Assembly (NCBI RefSeq): GCF_021917145.1
Contig: NC_061071.1
Span: 7,024,080 to 7,088,079 of the forward strand
Length of the DNA stretch: 64,000 nucleotides
From: Hypomesus transpacificus
Taxonomy: Eukaryota > Chordata > Actinopteri > Osmeriformes > Osmeridae
Direction: 5' to 3'
The notes below the pieces were generated by a model. The model was not told the DNA's origin and made no database searches. It worked only from the letters and a program-made list of their open reading frames with translations. Both the position numbers and the translations under genes were made by a program. Shown here in pieces: positions 12,801-23,015 of the stretch. How positions within the stretch are numbered: position 1 is the first letter of the stretch; each line of letters starts with the position of its first letter.

Positions 12801-15800
12801 AAGGAGAATGTAACAAAAAACAAAGAGGGGAACAGGAGGATCTGTTTTAGAGATGAATTCTCACCCCAGGCAGCCTGAGATTCCCAACTAGGGATTTTGG
12901 AAGCTTCCAGAAGCTACCTGGGGTTGGCTGGCTGTTGCATGATTAAGCCTTGCTCGGTGAACTTTATGGAACTTCGTCTGCTAACAGAAAACAAGGATCT
13001 TATGAAAGGCTTTTGTTATAGTTAATTAGTATGGCTGCTGTTTCACACCAAGTCAATACCTTAGAGTTCTCGGAATCATTTATATTGTATCGATCATTGG
13101 ATTGCTTCCAACGTCAAAATCTATATTGCTCTTGGTGTGAAAATCCCCTTACCATCAATTGCTGGTTGCAAGCAAAGCTTTTATCAGATAACGCATCTTG
13201 ATTCATTTGGCATTTTTTGTGATGGAGTTTTTGAACCAGCATGCTTCTGCATGTGCCCATGGGAGAGAAAAGAGAGATGAAAATAAAGTAAAAAAAAAAA
13301 AAAACATTCTTTAAAGGCTGCTCACCTCTCTCTCCCCTGGCCAACTATTCTGTATCTCTCCACCAGGGGGAGGCCTTCCCGTCGCCACCGACCCCACAGT
13401 AGATTCCCTGGCAGTGCCACCCCTACCAGTCCACTGGTATTACGTAATGGCTTCCGGGGGCGCCCTGATTCTTCTGGCGGCGGCCATATTGGTCAGGGCA
13501 TTTTGTTGCCGTCGACAACACCTGGCAGCTAAGAAGAGCCAGCTGTCAGTGGCCTACCACAGCTCCACCCAGTGCTTCCAGTACAGCCATTGTTCGTCCA
13601 GCGCTATGGCTCCTCCTGGGGCGGAGCCTGCCCTCCCTGTGAGGAATGTACTATGATGGGAAGGCCAGAAACGCAAAGCCCCTCCCTCTTGAAAAGGAAG
13701 TGGTCACAGTGGTTTTGCAAAGGACGATGCCGCCATGACTCTCTTGGGTCCCCTTTTTGCCTGATTGCAAGCTAACTTTTCAAAGTGGATGTCTTTTCGG
13801 TCGGTTATTTGATGGAGGACTTTGTTGTTGATGTTTCATGCAGTGCTGAGAGGATATGAGTCAGCCAAAGTTCCTTATCTGAGTGGGTTGTCTCGGGACT
13901 TTCGACGACTGGCTCCAACAGCACCGCCCTTACTCCTCTTGGAATCGACCCCAGCCTCAACACGCTCTGTGTGGGCCGGAGTCTTCCTGGCGCGGGGTGG
14001 GTGAGATGGGTCAGCCGTGTGAAAGCACTACAGCTGCCAAACCACAGACTAGGAAGACCCTGGAGAAATAAGGAGTGACTGAGCTGCAGGAGTACTTAGA
14101 GAGGGTTTGCTGCTGCAGACATCCAGATGGGGGAGGGTTACACGAGAGACAGCGTTACTAAATGCAGTATGTGGAGCTTTCCGACAGATTCAGTATTGTC
14201 ACTAAGGACACCCTGTAATTACTCAACAACATTGTTTTGGGGAACATCGAGTGCTAGTTCATCTAAGACTTAACAGGGTTGGAACCAGGTTAAAGGGAGT
14301 CTTCAGATGTTTGAAGGAGAACATACTGTCATAACACATTGAGGATAAGAGAACATGAATCCGACTCTTGGTATTTCAGAGGCGAAAACCTTATCTGGGT
14401 TTTGATTGAGTGCTCTTTCTTTCCATGATGAAGGCATCAGTCCATGATGGATGTGCCCTCCTCGTGCTTAGTGTTCCATCCCGGTTCCCTGGCGTAATAA
14501 AGAACGTGGTTCCCGTTCCGCACAGCCCCGCCCACTCTCTCTTTGTTCTTTCTCTCCTCAGACTGGCCATATGACAGCCACATCTCTGAGCCTGTTCCTC
14601 TCTCAATGTGAATGTGTGTTTTGTTTTGGAATCGTAAACAGATGCAGCTTTCCACCATCACCACCTCTTCCTGATTTATATTCCTACAAATCCCACAATA
14701 CTGTTGGGGACAGCTGGGAGCCATATCGATGGTGTTGTGTTTTACTGTGTATATACGCTCTCGACAACGATTCAACCAATCATGGAAACCAGACACATGC
14801 CATGTCCGATGCACTCCATGCCGGAACATCAATTAAAAAACCTCAAATGTTCACAAACAGAGGAAGCTGAGATGAGTTTGAAATCTGGCAACATCCTTTT
14901 GTCTGCCCAGAACATCAACAACTGATTGAGAACAGGCCGTATCAGTGCCATACAGTATGTCCTGTACCTAGAAATACTATTATGTGAAGTTTCCATATCG
15001 ATCGATCCTACACTGTGGATAACCACTTTGTTTTGCTTAAACGAATAAAGCCACAACTCAGCTGAATTGTTTTTGATATCCGTGTAGCAGTCAGGCTTTT
15101 GCAGAGTGTGGTTCTTTGGCACGGTTCCGCAACGTGCTTTTAAATCAACTGAGGGTTAGACACCCCACTCTGTCCATCTCAACACCAATTTGCTCCCAGC
15201 TCTTAATAGTTCTAATTAGTTAATGGACAGATAACATTTATTAAGGCAGCAGTAAGCACTTTTTCTCCCACCTCCCTCGTCCTCATACGCGGCCAACAGC
15301 CGTTGCCCCAGAGACAACATTAATGATGCTATTGGTCGTTTTGAGATCTCCTGTTAGGGAAGGTGTGCTATGCCAAGCAGATACTTCCACCTTTGACCAT
15401 GTGCCAAGTGCTGCACGCACTTCCCAGGAAAGGAACAGTCACACCAAATGAACAGTGGATCTTATGAAAAACAACATTGACTTGAGCTTTTGGAGTCCCA
15501 CACAAGTGATTTTGGAGTATGGACTCTGTGGTGGTGAATAGTTTGACCTTAGCTGTGATTCTAGGCAATGTTCGTTCTTCAATTCTGGTTATTGACACAG
15601 CCATACATGAAAGGACTGTTTAGGTGATAGTAGCCAAGATAAGATGAATATTAAAATATTAGAGTGAAACAGTTAACTGCATGATTTTTTACTGGACAGC
15701 AATGTTGATGACTATGATGAGAATTATGATGAGGATGTTGATGATACAAAATTGTGATTAGGACAATAAATGAGAATGATCATTATGGAAAAAAATGATC

Positions 15801-16515
15801 TGGGTTCAGCTTTTGATGTTAAATCCGTAGTTTTTTGTCATTTTGTGAACAGTGTGTTTAAAATGCCTTCATGAAATGTCTCAATATTCATTGGTGTGAT
15901 TTCTGTGACAATAAAAACATATTTTTCTAAACTCTGTGTGTGTGCATGTGTGTGTGTACACTTGTCTATGTTTGTCTACCCCGGGCATTGTTTAAGTTTG
16001 CTATTCTTTGTTTCTCTTCCAGGTATGAGACCAGTAGACTTTGGAGTGCACCGTCTTTTCAACAACCGGGGGCAACTTGACGGAGGTACAACCCAATCAC
16101 ACACTCCTTGGTTTCCCAGACAACCTGTAGTCATCCCTTCCTACACGAACACCCTTTCTTTTCTTCCTCCCTCCCTTCAGATGACCTCCCTCCACCCATC
16201 CATCCGGTCCGCACAGTCCTGGACTCGTGGAGCACCGTCTCGCCCTCGTCAGACCCTCCGGTGACCCGCACGTCGGAGAAGGACAACTCGTGGCTGTACA
16301 CGCTGGACCCCATCCTGGTCACCATCATCGTGATGAGCTCGCTGGGCGTGCTGCTGGGCGCCGTGTGTGCCGGCCTGCTGCTCTACTGCACGTGCTCCTA
16401 CAGCGGCCTGTCGTCGCGCAGCTCCACCACGCTGGAGAACTACAACTTTGAGCTGTACGACGGCCTCAAGCACAAGGTCAAGATCAACCAGCAGCGGTGC
16501 TGCACCGAGGCCTGA
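454..16515 (+). CDS. nrp2: Neuropilin-2, 3' part, long transmembrane (a-type) tail
   Basis: Neuropilin-2 is a single-pass co-receptor for class 3 semaphorins and VEGF-C/VEGF-A, working with plexins and VEGF receptors in axon guidance and (lymph)vessel growth. Inferred coding exons: 454-806, 908-1052, 6075-6155, 6390-6545, 9100-9365, 9511-9607, 11508-11540, 16023-16085 and 16181-16515. The first two encode the second F5/8-type C (b2) domain, starting DAPCSGMQGLLSG and ending near GMRVEVLGCD. Exon 6075-6155 is a Ser/Thr-rich linker. Exons 6390-9607 encode the MAM domain (CDFEKGLCGW to PLEEC). The last exon has the juxtamembrane WLYTLDPIL, a transmembrane helix and a tail ending KINQQRCCTEA, very close to human NRP2a. 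The C-terminal TEA replaces the SEA PDZ ligand bound by GIPC. The signal peptide, CUB domains and b1 domain are outside the window. Which fish co-orthologue this is cannot be told. Neuropilin-1 is excluded by the tail sequence. Confidence 0.95.
1064..1102 (+). repeat. (GT)n microsatellite next to nrp2 donor
   Basis: A GT dinucleotide run begins about 11 bases downstream of the donor site that ends exon 908-1052. The preceding short intron (807-907) also begins with GT-rich sequence. Confidence 0.85.
3148..3343. repeat. 20-bp GC-rich minisatellite with inverted arms
   Basis: The array is built from units such as GGGGGCCCACTGCTGCACCA with a 20-bp period. Bases 3148-3200 and 3291-3343 are reverse complements of each other, with one mismatch in 53, separated by a 90-base spacer made of further units. 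A further inverted CCCCCTGGTGGG stretch follows to about 3360. The period is not a multiple of three, so open frames through it on both strands are artefacts. Confidence 0.9.
3718..4063 (+). repeat. GA/GACA microsatellite flanked by a 43-bp direct duplication
   Basis: There are GAGACA repeats (3718-3797), then a unique 43-base block at 3798-3840 that begins AGCCTGTAAAAGTG, then about 180 bases of GA repeats, then the same 43-base block again at 4021-4063. The two copies look identical, which suggests a recent unequal exchange or slippage event involving a unit of about 223 bases. Confidence 0.9.
4130..4560. other. CpG-rich unique patch in nrp2 intron
   Basis: This stretch has none of the surrounding simple repeats and many CpG dinucleotides (for example GCCGCGCCGCGG near 4361). 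It includes a short palindrome ATTCCGT-CGAA-ACGGAAT near 4276-4293. No exon is evident. It could be a regulatory element or merely ancient unique sequence. The call is by composition only. Confidence 0.3.
4851..5214 (+). repeat. CT-rich minisatellite (CTCTCTCTAA family)
   Basis: Imperfect tandem copies of a unit like AACTCTCTCT are interspersed with CTGTTTGTCTCTCT variants. Open frames on the minus strand (Arg/Glu-rich) are repeat translations. Confidence 0.9.
6546..9099 (+). other. nrp2 intron within the MAM domain
   Basis: This intron splits the MAM domain after its first 50 or so residues. It holds CA repeats (7930-8110, 8270-8330, 8480-8510) and a run of 20 C at 8547-8566. The part from about 6890 to 7860 is mostly unique sequence without a recognisable exon. 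Confidence 0.6.
8547..8566 (+). repeat. Poly-C run (20 nt)
   Basis: An uninterrupted C homopolymer in an nrp2 intron, just after CA/GCAC repeats. Its true length may be uncertain because homopolymers are error-prone in assembly. Confidence 0.85.
9854..9885 (+). repeat. Poly-C run (32 nt)
   Basis: A C homopolymer in an nrp2 intron. Similar runs occur at 8547-8566, about 9390-9404 and 55163-55189, so they are a recurrent feature of this genome. Confidence 0.85.
10806..11298. mobile_element. Palindromic MITE (non-autonomous DNA transposon)
   Basis: The element has terminal inverted repeats of 110 bases (10806-10915 and 11189-11298), beginning TTGGTAACACTTTATTTGA, that differ at about one position. 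The 273-base core has no coding capacity and carries an internal tandem repeat around the motif GACAACTTGACATTA. The near-identity of the arms suggests a young insertion or gene conversion between arms. A target-site duplication is not clear. The left flank ends AAAGTC and the right flank begins AGTTTC. The superfamily is not assigned. Confidence 0.85.
11541..13366 (+). other. nrp2 intron before the b-type tail exon
   Basis: This is mostly unique sequence with a short CA run near 12262-12290 and a CT tract near 12500-12545. No exon is recognised. The 3' end (about 13320-13366) is a pyrimidine-rich acceptor region. Confidence 0.6.
13367..13656 (+). CDS. nrp2: nrp2 alternative terminal exon (b-type membrane and tail)
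   Basis: This exon follows an acceptor CAG and is read in phase 1 from the same upstream exon (11508-11540) as the a-type tail. It encodes GGGLPVATDPTVDSL, then HWYYVMASGGALILL (transmembrane segment) and a tail with AAKKSQLSVAYHSS, ending PVRNVL before a stop. Human NRP2b has the same layout (PTVDT, then YWYYVMAAGGA, then AAKKTDHSITY), so this is the fish NRP2b end. It carries its own membrane segment and no TEA/SEA PDZ ligand. Using it instead of exons 16023-16515 swaps membrane span and cytoplasmic tail. Candidate downstream poly(A) signals are AATAAA at 14496-14501 and 15043-15048. Confidence 0.88.
13657..16022 (+). other. nrp2: b-tail 3' UTR and intron before the a-type tail
   Basis: In the b-form transcript the first part of this stretch would be 3' UTR. 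AATAAA occurs at 14496-14501 and 15043-15048, and again near 15764 and 15910. In the a-form it is intron. No other gene is seen. Confidence 0.5.
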
Positions 16516-18447
16516 GGAGAACGAGGGAGGAGGAGGAGGAAGAAGAAGAGGCGGAAGAAGAGGAAGAGAGAGAGAGAGGGAGAGAGAGAGAGGCGGCCAT
16601 TTTACCATCCTCACTATCGTCTCTATTCTCTTTGCTTCGTTTGGCCCTAGCCCTAGCAACCCTTTTGAACCCTGAGGGAAAGAACATACCATCCTGATAG
16701 GGGTAAGCATGGAGGAAAACACATTGTCAGCCCCATCATGAGAACTCTCATCCCCCCTATTTTTCTCAAAGTGGTGCTGGCCAGGGTAGGGTTTAGTGGA
16801 CTAGTGCCAATGATGGAGGGACTGGTCTCTGTTGTGGACCTTTCCATTGCCAGGGGTCCTGGGCCCCAAAAAGAAATATCAACACATATCTGTTCCAAAT
16901 ACCTACTACTCCACGAGAGAATATAAATCATAGATTTTTATAAGGTCTAATTTTTACATCTGGAGACAGTAGACTTCCATACTTGACACAGAGAAGGTAT
17001 TAGACAGGTGGTAGAGGTTAGGAAGTGCTTAGGGAATGAGTGTTTTTCCATCACGTGAACACAGTGCCCTAGACCTTAGTTTCTTTGTGGACCATTTTTG
17101 TTCAGGTATTAAGGACTCATGTAACATAGCATCCACTGTTTTCCTCTTGATTATCTGACAGTCTGTGGTATTTTTAGACGCCACATGTCTTTGAGTGTAT
17201 TTTTTTTTGTTCAGTCCCTTTTTCTGTTTCCTGTTTGGCCCTTTGCCAGTATGTGGACGCTGATAAATTAAGAATGAGGTAAATAGAAGGGGACAAAGAA
17301 ATGTTAGAGATAGAGTTACTGTTAGATTTAGTTTCAGGCTGTCGTCGCTGTTTTTCTATTTATGTAAGAGAAAGTCATTTTTGCACTGAGGCTAAGGGTC
17401 AAAGGTGAACGTGTTTGGATCGGTGCAACCTATGGATTGCTGAAGGTGGGGAAGGGAATCTAGATGCTGCGAACAAGGACTGAAAAAATCAGTGGAGCAA
17501 ATCACAGAAAAACGAAATCCAAAGTTCTCTGTGTGTCACATAAAAGGAATTTCAAAGAAGACAAAAAGAAGGGCACAGTGAGAAACTGGACTTCAGAATC
17601 ATTGACCGGACACAGATCTGAGCCTTAAGTCAGCTATCTAGCGAGGAGAGGACAACTGAGGGAGCGTATCCTGGTGTGTGGACCTCAAATGCCGTGACTC
17701 CATCAGGGTCATGAGTACCACCAGAGCACCTCTCATTGGCTGTTTTGTTGCTCTTTTTTTCAACATCTTTCCTTTTTGGGGGGGTAATTTACCCAGAGAG
17801 GCTGGCATGGAAGAGGCGTCCAGGTTTTGGCCAGAGATAAATGACTGAAAAGACTCTTGCATCTAGTCCCTCTGGTCTCCTCTGCCTTGTGAAGTAGGAG
17901 AGGGAGAAAGAACAGTCAGGCGTTTTCACTCAGCACACACATACACCTATTGAATTACATACTCATACAGACATGCCAAAATAACATATGAGCACTCTTC
18001 TTTGTGGATAAATACGCCCACACACACACTCAAACACACAAACAGCAGCGCACAATGCTTGGTGTGTATGGAGCTGTGAGTACTTGGGTATGACAGAGTG
18101 GACAGAAGCCAGGGCTGAAGAGGCCATTTTGGTCGAGGAAGGTCCCCGAATAAAGACCGCCCGTCCGAACACACATCGCCTCCCTGGACCCCGGAGACTC
18201 CCATCACTGGACCCCAATGACTCTCTACCAAGTGCCTTGGAGCTTCTGTGATCCAGCTTGCCTTCGGAGTCTGTATCAAAACACCACAGTTACAGTGCCC
18301 CCTTCTGTCAGGGAGGGCATACTCACACTTTACCGGCATCTTCTCTCGCACTGGACTGACGTAACGCTGTTGTTGTTGTTTTGGGGACTTTGTACAGAAA
18401 CTTTCTTTTTATGATTGTTATTATTATTGTTATGATTATTTAATAAA
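16516..18447 (+). other. nrp2: nrp2 a-form 3' UTR
   Basis: Sequence runs from the stop codon to the AATAAA at 18442-18447. It begins with a GAGGAG/GAAGAG purine tract (about 16520-16590). The end is inferred from the poly(A) signal. Confidence 0.6.
18442..18447 (+). other. nrp2: Poly(A) signal, nrp2 a-form
   Basis: AATAAA lies in an AT-rich stretch 1.9 kb after the stop codon. It is the best placed canonical signal downstream of exon 16181-16515. Confidence 0.6.
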
Positions 18448-21400
18448 GGATTTATACCATACAAAGAAGCCTAGTGTTCGTGATTGACGTCTCTGCTGCT
18501 GTTCCTCGTTCTCCTTGTTAGTGAATGAAGGATGAGCCATAAAATGAGGACTCTAAGATAGATAATGTGCTGTGAAGCCTTGCCTACAGTATGAACTCCC
18601 AGACATACAACAGCCATAACTCAAAGGTAAACATTAATCAAATCTCCTCCACAAACACACACGCACACACACAGTGTGGCAGCCATACACTTCCTCTCTA
18701 ATCTCCCCATGATGTCCCATTAGCCAGGACCTCTAGTCGTCCTCGTTTAGGAGCTCCTAACATCAAAGCTTTGAAGTGCCCCTGGCCCCCATGACACACA
18801 CAAACATACACACACACACGCACACAATTAGGCTACTTCTCTTTTTACCTCGGCTCAACGTCCTTCTGACACACGGTTCTGTTTATCTCTATCAGTCCCC
18901 CTTACCCAAATGCAAACACCACGAGCAAATACTGTACGCCTGGCATTTAAGATCAAAGATATGCGGTCTGACACTGGGGATTCAAAGGCTGTGAATGCAA
19001 GATGAAACAAAGTCCGTAAAAGACTTTAGGGAAGAAAGTAGCTGTTCTTACTACACTTACATAATATGCTAATGTTGAATACATATTGTCTGAGTTTCCC
19101 CATTGCCTGCTGAGGACTGTCAGCGTTAACCTGGCCTGTACAGGGCATCCGAGAGCACGCTGTTCCAGGACCAGCCAGTCACAGCGGGGAAGGGCACGTG
19201 TTGGTCCACTGACAGAGTAGCTGCTCCCTGTTAGCACGCTCCACACTTCCACATAACGGTCCAATTACAGGCCAGAAAAAAGCAACAATCTCCAAAGCAA
19301 CAGCGGAGCGCGTCGCCATCTGCTAGCAGTTTTGATTGATCCCCACAGAAAAGAGCAGCAAACAGAAACGACAACAGAACTGGCGACAGGAAATCACCAA
19401 AGGAGCCAGACTGTCATTGTTCCGTGCCACCTCTTGTTTTTACACCCAAATTATTAGAAACTTTTTGTCCTCCAAATGTTGTTTTTCTCCACCCTCCCGT
19501 TTTTTAACTCAGTCTGAAATAGAATACTCCATAGGGGCTTCCCTTTCACCTTACTTCAGAGCACCAACTCTGATGTCAACCGTCTAAAGCTGCAGTTGCA
19601 TTCAAAGCAGGGTCTGTAAGACGATAGAGGCATGATTGAGAGAGGCGGGGGAAGGTGTGGGGGGGGGCGGTGGTCTTGAAACGGTCACAACAGGAAATGG
19701 TTCCAACACACAGCTAATTAATCCAGGTTGTGTAATGGTGAAAGAAGGAAAAGCTGCACGTGCCCAGTGCACACAAACATGCCAAGTCTCAGGCATTGTG
19801 TTCTCTGAGTTTTTCTCCTTTTGGGGGACAAGGCTAGCACGCGTCTTGACTTGTGTGGTTTTGCTTCTCAATGTTGTTTTCAGGTTGTTGTTTTTTTGCC
19901 TCCGAAAGTTGTTGAACAATGTGCATGTGTGTACGGTTTTGGGTCCGCTTTGATGACGTGACAGTGTGGACAGGTACCAGAGGCAGCCAGGTCAGGACAG
20001 TTGGATCAGAACCTAACGTGGTGGCTCAATCAGTGACACTCAGGAGGACAGAGAAAGCAGGAAGACCTTGAGACCGGCAATGCATCCAATGCTTTCAACA
20101 GCATCCAGAGGCCCCCGCTTTCGCTCACACACGCACGCACGCCACTGTCACACAGCCACCTCCCGTCCCACACGGCAGGCTGGGAAGTGGGCCCAGACCG
20201 GCAGAGTTGTCCTGCCAGCGGTTCAAAGCGCTCTATCTGGGTCAGATGAGGAGGTCCAGGGGGGTAGGGGGCACAGGGAGTTGTGGACGGCCAATGACGC
20301 TCATCGCAGTGACAGCAACGGCCCTTGCGTCTAAATATTTACGACCGGACGGATCGCCGTCATTTTCCTTCCAGAAGTTTCACAGCATCATCCTATTCAT
20401 GGGAGGATGTAGCTCCTGAAAACATAACAAAAATGAAGGAAATATAACGATTGGAAAATATTTATTCGACGTTCAAGCTAGGCCAAGCTCAGTCACAGTT
20501 CTGAATGTCACGAAAGGTCAGGAGTGAGGAAATGACACAAACAAGTTTGACAAAATCAGTTTTAGGTGTAATGATTTCACACATATAACCTGATTTGGAG
20601 GAAAACAGTTTTTCTACTTTGGCAACAGAGTGAAAATTCTTTGGGTGTTTACTAAGAATGAAGCAACCTAACCATAATGTTTTATCAGGTTGGCAGGCAG
20701 CATGGCTGTGACTCACACCTAAACATAAACATACAGCAACACTGACATGGGTACATCTCTTATTCACGACTTTTCAGTAGAGTGAGTCAATAATAATTTG
20801 AGCAAAAAACAAAGAGAAAATGTAATTTGAAAAGCATGAATCAGTTATGTAACAAGAATGGTTTACTTTCAACAGAACTCTATGCCTCAACAAATAAATG
20901 GCGGTTGGAAAGCAAAGCCCATCTTTCAACTTTTCAGACTGTCATTAAATATGAGGACAGAGTTCTTCTGAATGTCTTTTGTCTCTTTTATGTGGCTGAC
21001 AGACATTTGTTTGAGGATAATTGAAATGGCCTTCTCATAACTTTCCCCTCAAATTATTCCTTTTTCATTACAGACTTCATTGAGGAGATAATCAAATTCA
21101 ATTGCACTTCAAGCCCCATCTGTTCCAAAATAATTGACAATTCTGTTCGAAAAGAAAAAAAACAACTACTGACTCTTCGGAGTGTCCTAATAAATATCTG
21201 TATCTGAATCAAATTAGCTCCACTTCCATAAATCATGCACGTGCAGACGGAGGTAAACTTGTCGCATTGCTGCCATCTCTGTGGTTTAGCCTGTGAGGTG
21301 TTCGAACGTTATGGCGTAAGACAGTGCTGGTTTGTGGATGTTTCCTTTTTTTCATATTTGGTTTAAATGGATGCCGGCTTCTGGTTTCTGAGTGGGGGTG

Positions 21401-21486
21401 GTGTTGATAATGGGTGTCGTTCGGTCTGCCTTGTAGGAGGTGAGAAACCTCCACAGAACTTCTGTACAACATGTGCATGTTATTAC

Positions 21487-21800
<314 letters not shown>

Positions 21801-22912
21801 GTCTACTGGTACATGTAGTACTCTGTACCAGTGTATGTGGTGACATCCTCTCTGAGAGATAGTTCTGTGCTGTGGTGCTCATGGTAACAGCACCCAGGGG
21901 AGATCGGATTTACTGCCCCATTCAGCTGTGCTGAGCTTCAGTTTAACATCATTCAGCCTCCAGCACACGCACACACACACACACAGAGCACTTCCATACA
22001 CCCACATACGTGTACAGTACAGTCTCAAGGACATAGTTTAAGTGGAGACTGGTTATACTTTTCTGTTATTGTATTTTTCAGAAATTCCACATATCAAGGC
22101 TAAATTATGGAATGGAACAGAACGCTGTCTTTTGGATTTGAGGAAGATATGGATAATGTGTTTTTCTTTTTTTTATCTTCATGGTCATGTTTTTGCACGT
22201 ACATATGATAACACTCAGATATCAAAGACGTTGATCTACAGACTCGATACAAACAAGTGTGCACTCACACACTTTTCCATGCACATACAGTGCACGTACA
22301 CACTCGCTCGTACACAACAGCATAGATGTTGAGGTTGGGAGAAGATGTAGAGCTGCTCAGAAAACCCAACAGACGGAAGTGAAGAAAAGTCTCCTGGTGG
22401 TGGAGGCACAGACAGTGTCAAGAACGAGCCAGTTATAAACCCTTGTTCAACATTCAAATCTATACAGTCGTTTCGGAGTCTGTGCTATTCTGCGAATAAC
22501 CCAAAAAGAGAAACGGAAAAAATGATCTAGCCATCCAGTCACAAGCTGTAGCTGAACCCTCTGAGGCAAAACAGCATAGGAACACACTGAGACACTACAG
22601 GAGTTAAGTCAACAGATCTCTGTAGCATAAGCAAGCAGCACAAAGGCCTTCCTCCCTTGACCAGAACCCACACACAGACACAGCACTATACTTTCCATAA
22701 ATACACCAGCAAAACCAACAAACAGGCCCAAATTTGCCTGAACAATATCCTGTAAATATCATGTATCGCATCAATATCCGGTCTTTATTTTAACCCTGTT
22801 TAGAAAGGAGTCCCCCTTGGGCTGATTTGTTACAGTGATCCCCGGTGGGGCAACTCATAGGAGAACATCACCTGCCCTATCTTCCAAACACACAAGAAAA
22901 ACACGTCACATC

Positions 22913-23015
22913 TGTGTGTGTGTGTGTGTGTGTGGGTGTGTGTGTGTGGGTGTGTGTATGTGTGTGTGTGCGTGCGTGTCTGTGTGTGTGCGTGTGCGTG
23001 TGTGTGTGTGTGTGC
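22913..23015 (+). repeat. (GT)n microsatellite
   Basis: About 100 bases of GT repeats with GGGT and GCGT interruptions. Confidence 0.9.

Noticed and set aside
20068-20334. 88-codon plus-strand frame in the intergenic spacer
   Set aside because: No recognised family, no splice context, and it contains CA-repeat-derived residues.
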